From Ceratopteris richardii (taxonomy: Eukaryota; Streptophyta; Polypodiopsida; Polypodiales; Pteridaceae), in NCBI GenBank assembly GCA_020310875.1, contig CM035433.1, forward strand, positions 106,339,758 through 106,403,757: a stretch of DNA of 64,000 bases. Direction: 5' to 3'. The notes under the pieces were generated by a model, which was not told the origin of the DNA, did no database searches, and was given only the letters and a program-made list of their open reading frames with translations. This document shows, in pieces, positions 1-11,118 of the stretch. The position numbers and the translations under genes were made by a program. The first letter of the stretch is position 1. The number at the start of each line of letters is the position of its first letter.

Positions 1-1038
1 TTCAGTGTCATCTCACTATAGAAGAGCTGCTCAAAGCAAAACCTAAGCTATGGAATCATGTGAAGGATCAAGTTCCAGAACTTGATTCCAAAATGCCAAA
101 AGCAGGCTATGATCGAAGGTGAGTAGGATAATACTTATCTTCCAATCACCTACCAGGGCTACACAGCAAAAGCAATCGTAGATTCAGGTGCTGGTGTTGC
201 TATTGTGACCACCTCCTTGTGGAAGCGATGGGGCAAATCCACATTAAGACCAACTAGAATGAAGCTTCAAATGGTAGACAATCATTTTGAAAGACCTCTA
301 GGATTGCTCGAAGGGATGACTCTAACCACTTGTGGTGTAGAGCTTGGACACACATTTGCTATATGTGACTTTGAGAAAAATAATGTCTATGAGATGATCC
401 TGGGAAGGCCTTTCCTACGACAACTACAAATAGTGCAAGATTGGGGAACCAAATCCTTGTACTTACAGCACTTAGGGATCACCATCAAGGTCAATCTAAA
501 GGATTATACCTTCAGAGATGTACCACCCCTATAGTGGAATTCTATCCACAAAGCAAAAGAAGATTCTATCTTTGTGCATTCTGGAAGTTCACCTGACCCA
601 TCCTGGATGCATGAAGATACTCATTTGTGGATGTGCAAGGTTGCAGAGGAAGAGGAAAGATGCCTAAAAGTGAGAGAAGAAGGAACTTCTCATGGAGAAA
701 GACTAGTTAAAGACCCAGCCTATACACCGATGATCTTTCCAGATGAGGAATTTGAGCCTCATGGTTGGGCAGAAATCTTAGCTACCATGGACATTGGAGT
801 CAATGAAGAACAATGGACACCTCATTGTGATGAGGAGGGTTATGATATTTTAGTGTTCATGTGTCAGCCCTTGCTAGAAGAATGTGACCCTAGCGACTTC
901 ATAGAAGAAGAAGAAAATGACGATGATCTAGAGTCCATTGTAATGGATAGTTGCTTTGACTCACAGAAGCACTATCTAGAAGATATAGGAGTATTTACCC
1001 AAGAAGAAGAAGAACCTCTCACAAGCATTAAACTATAA
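1..1038 (+). pseudogene. gypsy A Gag end, retropepsin and acidic linker (broken)
   Basis: The first 120 bases in frame 3 encode the segment that in gypsy B precedes the protease (LTIEELLKAKP here, LTLEELLRIKP there). A frame change and an in-frame TAG at 124-126 follow. The aspartic protease is then read in frame 1, with the active-site motif IVDSGAG at about 172-192 and the second signature MILGRPF near 400. After VPPL comes a TAG at 532-534 where gypsy B has CAG (PPLQWN), so it is a nonsense change. The frame continues to 1038 as a very acidic linker containing DEEFEPHGW and EILATMD, shared with gypsy B. No single Met start applies, because this is the inside of a polyprotein. Confidence 0.85.
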
Positions 1039-2460
1039 ATTCAAAGGATGGAAGTGAAGGAGGTCAAAAGAAAAAGAAGAGAAAAGTTGTGAAACAAGAG
1101 GAGGAGGAATCATTGTTTGAGGTACCAGAAAATTTCAAGAAATGTGAAGTTGAAGACCGAAAAAATTTGGTACGAATGCCTAAGAGAGATGCCATCGTAG
1201 GAGAATCATATGATAATAAAGAAAAAACCAAAAAATTTGTAGTAACCATTGAAGCGAATGAAGAGTGATGTACATATATAGGAGATGATCTAAGTGCAAA
1301 AGAAGAAGCAGATCTTGTAGCTCTATTAAGGGAATATAGGGACGTGCTTGCATGGCACTATAGAGATTTGAAGGGAGTAGATCCAAAAATTTTCTCTCAT
1401 ACGATCCCCATGACTGTTGATGCCAAGCCCACCAAACAAAAGCCCTACACATATAATGACACTTATGTAGCTAAAATCAAAGAAGAAATAGACAGGTTGA
1501 TTGAAGCCCGATTTATCTACAAAATTGAGCATACTGAATGGATGTCGCCCATTGTAGTGGTGCCCAAGAATGGAAAGTTGCAAGTGTGCATTAACCTAAA
1601 AAAAAGTTAATGCTGCTACAATTCGAGATAGTTATCTGCTTCCAATCACTAAACATCTTTTGGAGCTTGTTGCAAGCAAGGAAGTTTATAGCTTCCTTGA
1701 TGGGTTTTCAGGTTACAATCAAGTCACCATTGCCCTAGAAGATCAACACAAAACAGCTTTTGCCACAGAGTGGGGAATCTTTGCATTCCGTGCGATGTCG
1801 TTTGGGCTCACCAATGCACCTGCAACATTCCAAAGGCTCATGTGCCATGTCTTCAAAGAGTTCTTGTGAAAGAGCTTATAAGTATATGTGGATGATTTAT
1901 GTGCTCATTCCCAAGAAAGAAGATACCACATCCATAAGCTCAGATAGATCTTCAACAAGTGTAGAGAATATCAAGTGTGTCTGAACCCAAAGAAGTGTGT
2001 GTTCATGGTATGTCAAGGTAAGATCTTAGGTCATATCATTTCTAAGAATGGAATATCAACAGATGAGGACAAAATAAGAGCCATAGCGGAGTTGCCAAGA
2101 CCAAGGAATGTTAAAGAGGTGCAAGCCTTTATGGGCCATTGTGGATATTACCATAGATTTATCTACATGTATGCAACCATAGCCAAGCCTCTTTATGCCT
2201 TGCTAACAAACTTTGAGTGGAACTATGAATGCAAAAATTCCTTCAATGAACTGAAGAGACATTTATGCACAACACCAATATTGACTACTCCCGATTGGAA
2301 TAAGACATTCCATGTCCTGTGGATCCAATTATGCAATAGGATGTGTTGTCACAACCAATAGGTGAAGGAAATTTCGATTTGCCTATAGCGTATGCTAGCA
2401 GGCAATTGAACGCTATTGAACGAAACTATATCAAAACTGAGCGAGAAGGTTTAGGCATTT
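1039..2460 (+). pseudogene. gypsy A reverse transcriptase and truncated RNase H
   Basis: Linker end, then reverse transcriptase. LREYRDVLAWHYRDLKGVD leads into the fingers (EHTEWMSPIVVVPK), LDGFSGYNQ and FGLTNAPATFQRLM. The catalytic YVDD is readable near 1885-1896 only past a stop at 1867-1869. CLNPKKCVFM and LGHIISKNGIS follow. Breaks: a TGA at 1266-1268 in the linker, a +1 in the A-run at 1598-1605, stops after KEFL, and a frame change near 1975. RNase H starts (YASRQLNAIERNY, TEREGLGI) but stops abruptly near 2460, where the sequence jumps to the second cysteine pair of the integrase zinc domain. That marks an internal deletion relative to gypsy B. Confidence 0.88.
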
Positions 2461-2470
2461 CACTCTTCAT

Positions 2471-3562
2471 ATGGATACATATACTTATGTGAAGAAATGT
2501 GACACATGCCAACGTGCACAATATCCGATAAGAAAAGATGAGATGCCTTTGAGACCAATGATGGGAGGACATGCATTCTCTAAGTGGTGTATAGACTTTG
2601 TAGGTCCTATTAATCCCCCAGCTAGAAACTCCCATGCAGAATACATTATTGTAGCCATCGACTACCTTACAAAGTGGGTAGAAGTCAAAGCCACAACAAA
2701 GAATGATGCTCAAACGACTGCAAAGTTCTTATTTGAGAACGTGTTCAGGAGATATGGACTACCAATAGAGTTAGTAAGTGATAGAGATACTCACTTCTTG
2801 AATGAAGTCATTGAAAATCTTCTCCAACAATCCTTGGTTATACATAAGAAGTCTTCCCCCTATCATCCACAAGCTAACGGACAAGCCGAGAGCACAAATA
2901 AGATCCTATGTAATGTATTGACGAAATTGGTAAATAATAAACGCTCTAATTGGGACAAACAGCTTCATCATGTTGTTTGGGCATATCGAGTTGCCTACAA
3001 AACGGTACTCAATGCCACCCCATTTCATATGGTCTTCGGACAGAATGTTGTGCTACCATTGGACTTCCTAATCCCAGCATTAAAAGTAGCACAAGAGCAT
3101 GAGTGGAATGGACATGATTTTTCCTCTCGGATCTTTGACCTAGAACGCTTAGGTGAGACGAGGCTACGAGCGGCCACAGGCATCTATGCTGCAAAGAAAA
3201 GGCAAAAGGCATACTTTGACACACACATTAAGGATAAAGGATTTAAAGAGGGAAACTTAGTGTTGGTTTATATGCTAAAACAACATGCCCGTAAATTGGA
3301 GAAATGAGGATATGGACCCATGATCATTAATAGAATTTCCATTAGCAGTGTGGTTCAATTGGCCACTCTAGAAGGTGACAACTTGCCAAACTACATAAGT
3401 GGTTGTCGAGTCAAGCTATATCAAGAACCTCTTACAGATGATATGTTAATGAGACTCAACACTGCTAAGAAGCGAAAAGAAGAAGAGTTGAGGGTAACAT
3501 ATGGAATACATCATTGCTTCCAACCATGGCCACTGACTAAATACCTTGACACAAAAAAATGA
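2471..3562 (+). pseudogene. gypsy A integrase core and tail
   Basis: The longest intact piece of relic A is 278 codons (2471-3307). It begins with only the CDTCQ half of the H2C2 zinc domain. The DDE core is complete: first Asp in WCIDFVGP, second in VSDRDTHF, Glu in GQAEST. The C-terminal part includes AYFDTHIKDKGF and LVLVYMLKQHA. A TGA at 3305-3307 separates the tail (3320-3562; NYISGCRVKLYQEPL, then KKRKEEELR). In gypsy B the same tail continues into a long charged helix and a second retropepsin domain. Here homology stops just after the charged stretch, so the copy is truncated. Confidence 0.9.
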
Positions 3563-3780
3563 TTGTATATCTAAAAGTTGAATAAAACGACCCTTTTTGA
3601 GCTCTGCTAAGTATGTAGTAGACTTCAAGGTGCTTGTATTGGTGAACTGAAACTTGTGTATATATTTGGCACAAAAAGAGAAAATTGCCTGCACAAGCAC
3701 TCTGATAGTGCATTCAGAGGCCGAAGCGAGCGATTCTAAGTACGCTCACCAATTTTCATGTGATTATGAGACTATGATGG
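3563..3780 (+). repeat. fragment of Copia-2-family 5' leader
   Basis: About 215 bases that match, with many differences, the untranslated leader of Copia-2 at 44150-44400. Shared words include GCCTGCACAAGCACT, ggcacaaaa and GAGGCCGAA. The fragment lies in the same plus-strand orientation as that leader, so it belonged to a minus-strand element. It is squeezed between gypsy relic A and the Copia-1a LTR and shows that another copia once sat here. No coding potential is seen. Confidence 0.7.
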
Positions 3781-4074
3781 TGTTACACGTATGTGTTCCT
3801 CGAGTAGCTTTGATGTGAACCTTTTCCCTATACATGGGTACTTTTTACTCTAGTGCTGGCTAGAGGTTTTTTCCCCATGTTACCACATACTTGATACTCT
3901 CATATGTGGTGGTACTTTGTACTTAGGGATATTATTCAGCTCTTACTTCAATTCAGTTTTATCGATCAATAGGGAGAGCTATTCCAGCCATCGTCTTCTT
4001 CGTGTGTCTTGCTGCATTTGTGCTCTTTGTGTGTGCTTCTCGTGTGTCTCTCGCACTTCTATACACACCCAACA
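3781..4074 (+). repeat. 5' LTR of Copia-1a
   Basis: A 294-base LTR beginning TGTTACAC and ending CCCAACA, with the TG...CA ends expected of LTRs. It is the reverse complement of the LTRs at 11119-11411 and 16089-16381. The primer site follows after one base. Confidence 0.93.
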
Positions 4075-4075
4075 A

Positions 4076-4087
4076 TGGTATCAGAGC
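4076..4087 (+). other. primer binding site, tRNA-iMet type (Copia-1a)
   Basis: TGGTATCAGAGC, one base after the LTR end, complementary to the 3' end of plant initiator tRNA-Met. This is the usual minus-strand primer of Ty1/copia elements. Confidence 0.93.
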
Positions 4088-4352
4088 AGGTTCAGCTTCT
4101 TCTCAAGTTTCGGTTTTTCGCGTCACGGTGCACGCGCACTTTAACAGTGCAAATCGACTTCAGAGCATAGAAGTGTGAATTTCAGCAGCCCGAAAACATT
4201 TCCAGCAGGTGCGCTCGGGTTTTACCCCCATTTCAAAGCCATTTGTGCAGTCACAATCGCCATTAGAGTGACGGTTTGTGAACTGAAATTTAAGCACTCA
4301 TTTCAGCTTTCGTCAAAGTGAAGATTTTGTCACATTCTTGTTCCTTAGTGAA

Positions 4353-5290
4353 ATGGCGGGCAGCAATGACTTGTTTGGCATGCTTCAAGCTGAAGACAAG
4401 CTTGATGGGACCAACTATCCGATGTGGTCTTACATGATGAAGCATGTTCTTGTTGCAAAACAACTTTGCAACATAGTGGCAGATGTAGATCAAAGACCGG
4501 CGGGTGCTTCTACTTCACAGTCTACTATCACAGATGGAGCTTCTTCTTCGAGTACAGTGGTTTCTCCTTCTCCATCGACACAAGAGTAGCTTAGATGGGA
4601 TGGAAAAGATGCTCAAGCTCATGCTTTGATTGCGCTTTCAGTGAAGCATCATATAGTTCCACACATTTGGTCATGTTCTACATCGAGACAGGCATGAGAC
4701 ACTCTTGCTTCTTTGTATGCCGTGCATAATGAAGCACGTGTTGCATACTTGAGGAAGCAACTTGAGGATGTATGTATGGATGAAAATGAGTCAGTGGAGG
4801 TGTATGTGACACGCATCAAGGACTTGAAAGAGCAATTGGCAAACATAGATGAAATCATTCCGGATGCATCACTCATTTCTACATTGTTGAAAGGATTACC
4901 GAAATCTTTTCAAAGCTTTGTTACTGCACTCCGTTTTGTTGCAAAAGGAAATCCTAATATGTATGCATTTGATGAGGTTGTGTCTCTTCTTTTGCAAGAA
5001 GAGCAATCTAGAGTGAATAGAAGTGGTTTGATTGAGGGAACGCAAGCACTTGCTATCTCACAAAAGGGAAAAAGCAAGTATGGTTAAGCTTTGGGTTCAT
5101 CAAAACCAAAGCCTCAAGCTTCCTCTTCCACTCATTCCTCTAATGATGGTGACTTGCAAAAGAAGAAGAGATGCAAATATTGCCGAAAGGCTGGTCATAC
5201 TATTGATGAGTGTAGAAAGCTTGCTAAACGCAATGAAAAGAAGAAGGAATCCGGCATGTCTATTGCTGAAAATCAGCAAATGCAAAGAAT
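4353..5290 (+). pseudogene. Copia-1a Gag (broken)
   Basis: Copia Gag with the ATG at 4353 (MAGSNDLFGML); an upstream TTG in frame is not a likely start. The UBN2-like capsid region includes LDGTNYPMWSYMMKHVL and HIDE-type helices. The zinc knuckle CX2CX4HX4C is present (CKYCRKAGHTIDEC, about 5171-5212). Breaks: TAG at 4587-4589 where Copia-1b has CAG (QEQLRW), TGA at 4696-4698 for Trp (RQAWDT), TAA at 5085-5087, and a one-base loss near 5275 that changes frame before the protease. Confidence 0.9.
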
Positions 5291-6470
5291 GATGAAGCTA
5301 ACATGGCTCAAGATTTTTGGGCATGTGTTGTTACATGTCATTACGATGCTTCTTTACATTCTAAATGTATGGTTGTGAGTGAGGCTGATTCGGATTGGTT
5401 CTTTGATAGTGGTGCTTCAAAGCACATAACATCATGCAAAAGATTTTTTGCCTCTTTGAAAGATGCACCTAAAGGAGGACATGTGGTGTGTGCAAACAAT
5501 GCCTTTTATCCTATCATTGGAGTAGGAGAAATTGAGCTTACCGCTGCAAATGGAGGTGTCATTCTCTTGAAAAATGCATTGTATGTGCTCGGTATCAAGA
5601 AGAATTTAATTTCAGTTCCGTTGATAGCCAAAGCTGGACTTCATGTACACTTTGTTGATTATAAGTGTATGATTCATGATTTCAGCAATGGCGATGTTAT
5701 TGTGATGTCTGGTACATTATGTAATGGTTTGTATCGCATGGATACATACAAGAGGGCTGCCTCGAATGCCTTAGTTGCTCATACTTATTCCATGGCTGAA
5801 ATGGAGCTTTGGCATGCTCGTTTTGGTCACTTGAACTTCAATAGTTTGCTCTACTTGCAAAAGAAGGACATGGTTATTGGCTTGCCTACACTTGAGTCCA
5901 TTGAAAAGCATGCATGTGAAGGTTGCATTCTTGGAAAAATGCATCGTGCTTCTTTTCCAAAAGATGGTCATACACACACTACAAGAAAATTGCAGCTTGT
6001 TCATAGTGATGTATGTGGTCCCGTCGAGACTCCATCTTTTGGGAAGCATGTATATTTTGTTACCTTCATTGATGATGTTACTTGCCATACATGGGTGTAT
6101 CCTATGAAAGCAAAGAATGAGGTAATTTCTTGCTTCAAAGCATTTTTAGCTATGGCTGAAAATTTTTCTTCACAAAAGCTTTTGACTCTACGCATGGATC
6201 GTGGTGGTGAGTACATGTCACATGAGTTTAATGCTTTTCTTCATGAAAGAGGTATTTCACACCAATGTATGGTGCCATATACACCTCAACAAAATGGTGT
6301 TGCCGAGCATAAAAATAGAACTCTACTTGAAATGGCACGATGTATGGTTAAAGGAAAGCATCTTCCTGATAAGTTTTGGATGGAAGCGGTCATGTGTTAA
6401 AATTATGTGTTGAATCGTTGCCCTACAAAAGCATTGAGATTCATCACTCCTTATGAGGCTTGGAATGGTC
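5291..6470 (+). pseudogene. Copia-1a protease and integrase (truncated)
   Basis: An open stretch at 5303-6400 carries the protease active site (WFFDSGASKHIT). The integrase zinc domain H2C2 follows (LWHARFGH ... CEGCILGK), then the DDE core: VHSDVCGP, RMDRGGEY and NGVAEHKN. Copia-1b has RTDRGGEY and NGVAERKN. A TAA at 6398-6400 replaces an Ala codon (MCANYV). Integrase homology continues to PYEAWNG and stops at 6470 at the junction with the gypsy LTR. Confidence 0.92.
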
Positions 6471-7019
6471 AATGGTGGTATTTTCACTCAATTCTGATGC
6501 TTCCCTTCAAGTTATGAGCAAAATATTGAGTCGCGGGAATGACCTTCCTATGCTTCAGCACTTCCTACACTTCACACACACCTTTACAACAGCAAACAAA
6601 CACTTTCATGGATAGACAACCCTTCCTAACACTCTTTTCAAGCAACACACATGCATACAAGCTCACAAAGAAGATGATACAGAGAGGAGAAGACACAAAT
6701 TTGAATTTCTGTGCTCTTGATTCTCACAATGGCAAAAAGTCCTTACAAAGAGTCACAAATTGACTTATATACATGTGCCCTAAAAATGGTCCTTTCACAC
6801 AAGAGACCGGCACTTTATTCACTAAAAGGCTAATTTCCTACTAATTTACATGGATAAACTACTAATCTTCTGTGGGGATGCATCTAGAGGACTCCTCTAG
6901 TGCATTTACATCGGAAAATATATTAAAAAATGATTATGATACAAAAATAAGATATCCAAATCGGAAAAATTTTGGGGCCCTTCTTTTTCTCTGCCTTGTG
7001 CTCTCTTTGCTCTGCAACA
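6470..7019 (-). repeat. 3' LTR of gypsy B, truncated
   Basis: 550 bases matching 27754-28303 of the right-hand LTR. It ends at 7019 with GCAACA (TGTTGC on the sense strand), next to the polypurine tract. About 340 bases corresponding to 27414-27753 are missing, because the copy is cut at 6470 where it meets Copia-1a integrase sequence. Confidence 0.92.
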
Positions 7020-7040
7020 CTCTCCCCCTCTTTGTCTCTG
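7020..7040 (-). other. polypurine tract of gypsy B
   Basis: On the minus strand this reads as a purine-rich run containing AAAGAGGGGGAGAG directly before the LTR start TGTTGCAG. This is the position and composition expected of the plus-strand primer. Confidence 0.8.
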
Positions 7041-7481
7041 TCGTCCCTTGACAGGCTTTACTTCTTGTCTTCAGTTTGTTGTCCGCATGCATCTTTTGGT
7101 CAGTTCTGCCTGTTTGTTAAACAGGTGCTCAGTTTTGATGGCCTCTTCTTCATTCTTCTTTTACATCCTCTGGGCCTGATGCATTTATGTTGCCTGTTAA
7201 GTCGGGTTGCCATGCACGCCACCAGTGGAAGGTATGAGGATGTGATCCTTCAGCCTTCGATCTGGACCTTCCAAAGACCCAGATGTTGAAGGACCTTCTT
7301 GTGGTTTCGGAACCACTGGATATCTTCTTGCACTTCTTCATGGATACTTTCCTGGCCCTGGTTCCTCCTTTCCACCTACGTGCTTTTTCCTTGATATGTG
7401 CCCCTGCGGGGCTCTGTGCAGAGATGGGTGTTGCACCCTTGCGGGGCTTCTTGCAGAGATGTATCTTCAGATATGATCTTT
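7041..7481 (-). other. 3' untranslated region of gypsy B
   Basis: About 440 bases between the stop of the extra reading frame and the polypurine tract. It is pyrimidine-rich on the plus strand. No domain is recognised. Short frames on either strand look like chance. Confidence 0.5.
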
Positions 7482-10400
7482 CTAATGAAGCTTCTTTCTT
7501 TGTCTTCTTCTTTTCTTCTTTTTGCTTGATTCTCCCTCAACATTGCCCCCCTCCCGAACTCTGTTGTCCCCAACAGGCTTTGGAAGTCGACGAGAGTATG
7601 TTCTATACACTTTTTGCTCTGTTTCGTTAAGCAGATTGGCTTCACGTATCATTAGATGCTTCCACTGTTCTGCTTTTACACCGTCATGGGGTGGTTGTCT
7701 ATGATCGGAGAAGAAGCTCAGTTCATATGCCACTAATCTGGCATTCAGGTTGGATGACATCTTTAAAAAGATCTCTGAATCGATTTCAAAAAACCTTGTG
7801 AAAAAGGCTTCTTCGAATGTCTGCATATATGCACTCGGCAAAAACATCAACCTAGAATAATATGTCATTAATGTTGGTCGGCTAGGCATAACAGACAAGT
7901 CAAAAACAAGAATATTTGTTCCTTGATTAATGACAATGAAGTTCAAAAATGTATATGCCGCGTGTTTGAAGACCTTTAATACTGTAAGTATCATACTGAG
8001 TATTTTATTGGTCATCTTGATAGTTAAATCGGGTACTGTTGCATAACTCTGCAGCCAAAATTCAATGGTTTTTACCATGTAGGCTTCCGTTGGTAGATAA
8101 TTATGAGGTGGACTTGGGAGTAGTGGATAATTCAGCCACTGTTTATTGATAGCACCATTCTTTTGCATTTCCAAAAATTCTCTGGCTTCTCTTCTACGCG
8201 GTGTTGGACAAAAAGAAGGATTTACCTGTAATAAGTATGGTGCTGCTTGCCAATGCACCCGTAATGTAGGATTTTTCTCCAAAAATTTTCTCCTCCAAAT
8301 AGGTTGTGCTACTTCAAATTCTTCTTGAGTATAATTGAACGTGTCATTTTTGAACTGCAACTATTCGTTTGGATTTTTTTGTGTGATCTTCTTTATGTAT
8401 TGTCTTGTTTTCTCTTTCAATAGTCCATACGGAATGTTGAACGGCTTCATGATCGTCTCCAAGTCTTTACCTTTAATCCTTGCTTCTTTCATGACTTTGA
8501 TGACTTCATTTTCAAAATTTTCTGTCAACCGGGACACCAATAGTGCCCGTTCCTTCTGACCTATTTCTGCAGTGTATGGCATTGGATGATCATCATGTGG
8601 TTCCGCCATCTGATCTTTTGTTGGAGAAGTATAAATCGGGGGAGATAGAGGACGTACCTCTACCTCGTCATTAGGATTTTCTTTTTTCGGCTCTATTGGT
8701 GTCCCGATTGATGCTTTCTCTTCTGCTTTGGTCTCTAATTGTGCTATGCATTCAGTCTTCTCTTTAATTTCTTGCATGGCTGCTCTGAGTGCTTCTTTTG
8801 CTGCAAGCAGTTCATTACCGATCTCTGCTAGTTGGTCTACATTTTCGTTGTAACTCCTTACAATTTTGGCATTCACATTTTGCAGTTGTGTTTTTGTTCA
8901 TTCGTTTCATTGATATATTTTCTTTCCCATTCTTCTGTCCGGGCTTGCTCTTGTTTCAGCAGATCTGCATATTTCTCAATCTGATCCCTGAGTTCCTTCG
9001 GGTTAGTAGCTGACATCTCTTGTTTTTCTATAGGTTGGTCATATAGTAATGCCTTCATCAATTCTTTGTTTCTACTGCGTAAGTTATCATTTTCCTCCAT
9101 ATATACTTTAAGCTGTGTTTCGAGCAGATTGCTTCGAGCTTTCATTCTCTCCTTGTCTACTTCACTAGCTTCGTGTTGTCTTTGTAATTCCGCAAGTTGT
9201 GTCTGGAGCTGATGATGTTGTTTCATCAATGTATTACATTGCTCTTTAACTGCGGTTATCTCTGTACCCTTAGCAAAAATTTCTTGTTGGGCCTGGATGA
9301 GCTTTGCGGACAGTTGTTCACTCATGATTTGGAACTGATTCTTTTCCCTCATGGCCTTGTCGTAATCTGCATCGGTTTCCATCATTTGTTGTTGTGTATC
9401 CATGGCCATTTGTATCATTTGCTTGACAACAAGTTTCAATTGAGTAACATCCACATTTAACCATGTGGTAGGGATGCTAGGTTCTTCACCTGTTGTGACA
9501 TCTTTGCCTTTTGCCACGTGTAAAGTGGTATCATGGGGCTGCCTAATATGAAGTTGGATTCTTGGCTCAGCCTCCTTATGATCAATTTTACCTTGAGGTG
9601 TATCACCAGGCACTTCAATCACGATTTGCTCTTTATTCTGTTGTGGGCCTGCGTCCTGGTTCACTGGAGTTTGTATTTCCTCTTTGATAGGTGGCACTAC
9701 ATCTTTATTAGTCATTGGTACTTCCTTGATGCTTATCTTTGAATGAGCATTTAACTGAATCAAGTGTTCTTGTTCAGCTTGTACTTCCTGGTGTTGTGCT
9801 TCTTGTTGTTGATTTTCAGGTGTAACTTCGAATTGATTGCTCTCTGTCCAATCCTCATTGTGTGTTTCTGTTCGTATGTCAGTATCCAGGGTGTCCTTCT
9901 CAGGGCTTGATTCCTCATTAGAGCTTGATTCCTCCAACCCAATTTCTGTGTATCTGGAAGGTACTTGATGAGTTTCTTTATCCTTCTGTTTCTTTTCCTG
10001 GATTGCCTGTCTGTAATGGTGACCTTGAATATTCAAATTTACTTGCCCCCGCATATATTGATGCGTTTCTTCCAGGGCTGCAGAGAGGTCTCTCTTGGTT
10101 ATTGGCTGTTGTGTCATAGGAATCTTTGGTAACACATGTTTTCTCTTTGATTGTGGTGTCTCTTGAGCTTCTTCCTCTCTTAGGCGTTTAGTTCCTCTCA
10201 TAGGTGTCTTTGAACTGGTTCCTACTTCTTCAATAGCGACGACTGTTTTCTTTTTCTTTGGAACAGTTGTTGACTTTACGTATTTGGCCATCTCAGTTGA
10301 GGTTGGCATCAAGCGTAAGCAATCCTTCATTTCAACAGCCTCATAAATGAGTAAGGTCAATGCCGAACTTCCATTCAAGAACTTTTTCTGACTCCACTTC

Positions 10401-11071
10401 TTCTTCGCTTCAAATAGGCATTCTTGGACATATGGAGTCATATTTACTTGATTTCCGACTTGCCTCATAGCATGTGAGAGCAGTTGCACCATGATCTTTT
10501 GAGGTGTTGTATATCTATGCATGCTTGGAAAACAAAAGTGCTGGTGCACTAAGCGAACAGCCTCTTCAATATCAGTTCTGTTGATTTCCAAAAAGGATCA
10601 CTTTTTAGGATCATGACATTCATCTTTGACATTAGTGAGTCCTTCTTGATTCCATCCAAAAGCTATGTTAATTAGCTCATGAGTAAATTGAATGGTTTTC
10701 CATGCGCCCACTTTATCCAGTACTCTTGCCTCTGGGACTGACATCTTGTTCGATGCATATTTAAGTGTATTCATTACTTGTGTACATCTCTGAAAATCTG
10801 GCAAATATATTGGAAGTCTTAAGAATGCATCAATTCCAGCTTGAGTCCAGACATCTGTCATACGCGGTAATCCTTGTATGATCGTCTTGAAATCCTGTGA
10901 CATGATAGGGAAGTAGTGATCCCTATCCATAATCTTAATGGTTGCCATGAAGATGAGATCAGACACTGGTTGGTCATCCAAAAACCAATGACCTCTTGCC
11001 TTTGTTATTGATTCCAATGGAAGAAGTTGGACCTCTTCCTCTTGCGTAGCTTCGGAATTAGTAGATGCCAT
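7482..11071 (-). pseudogene. extra long reading frame downstream of pol in gypsy B (ORF3), coiled-coil protein, unknown function
   Basis: Four neighbouring frames are one reading frame of about 1,200 codons. They are joined across TGA at 10598-10600 (Trp position, KK-stop-SFLEIN), one frameshift near 8875 and TAG at 8361-8363 (PNE-stop-LQFKND). The likely start is ATG at 11071 (MASTNSEATQ), preceded by TGCAG, which resembles a splice acceptor, with a TGA just upstream in frame. The N-terminal ~330 residues look globular (GHWFLDDQPVSDL, RYTTPQKIMVQLLSHAM). A charged, Gln/Glu-rich middle and some 200 residues of heptad-like coiled coil follow (about 9420-8680). A compact region near 8360-7640 precedes the basic end KKKKRRRQRKK. 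I see no signal peptide or membrane segment, so nothing supports an envelope. Same strand and position as the extra 3' frames of some plant gypsy lineages; product unknown. Confidence 0.75.
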
Positions 11072-11118
11072 CTGCACTCAATATAGAGTATGAATTAGTG
11101 GCAAGATAGTATCAAAAA

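Larger units (their letters stand above)
1..3562 (+). mobile_element. Ty3/gypsy retrotransposon relic A, internal region
   Basis: Internal part of a Ty3/gypsy element entering from the left edge of the window. It reads gag end, protease, acidic linker, reverse transcriptase, start of RNase H, integrase and integrase tail, the gypsy order with integrase after RT. It is related along its whole length to gypsy B (6470-28303). No LTR is visible: the left side is off the window, and on the right homology ends near 3562 inside the charged tail after integrase. It has several stops and frameshifts and an internal deletion near 2460 that removes the rest of RNase H and most of the H2C2 zinc region. 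It is a dead copy. Confidence 0.93.
3781..6470 (+). mobile_element. Ty1/copia element Copia-1a, 3' truncated
   Basis: A 5' LTR, primer binding site, gag, protease and most of integrase of a copia element nearly identical to Copia-1b (11119-16381). The element ends at 6470 within the integrase C-terminal part (PYEAWNG), where it joins directly to a piece of gypsy B LTR. RT, RNase H and the 3' LTR are missing. The lost half is not found on the far side of gypsy B, so a deletion removed it. Confidence 0.95.

Noticed and set aside
4076..4087. tRNA genes at primer sites
   Set aside because: The sites match only the last 12-18 bases of tRNAs and sit at LTR borders; no cloverleaf is present.
6972..7630. 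Plus-strand frames over 7-10.5 kb in gypsy B
   Set aside because: They lie opposite the minus-strand 3' region and extra frame, have no recognisable domain and look like shadows.
7482..11071. Extra gypsy frame as an envelope gene
   Set aside because: I see no signal peptide, membrane helix or glycoprotein-like cysteine pattern; only its position resembles env-like frames.
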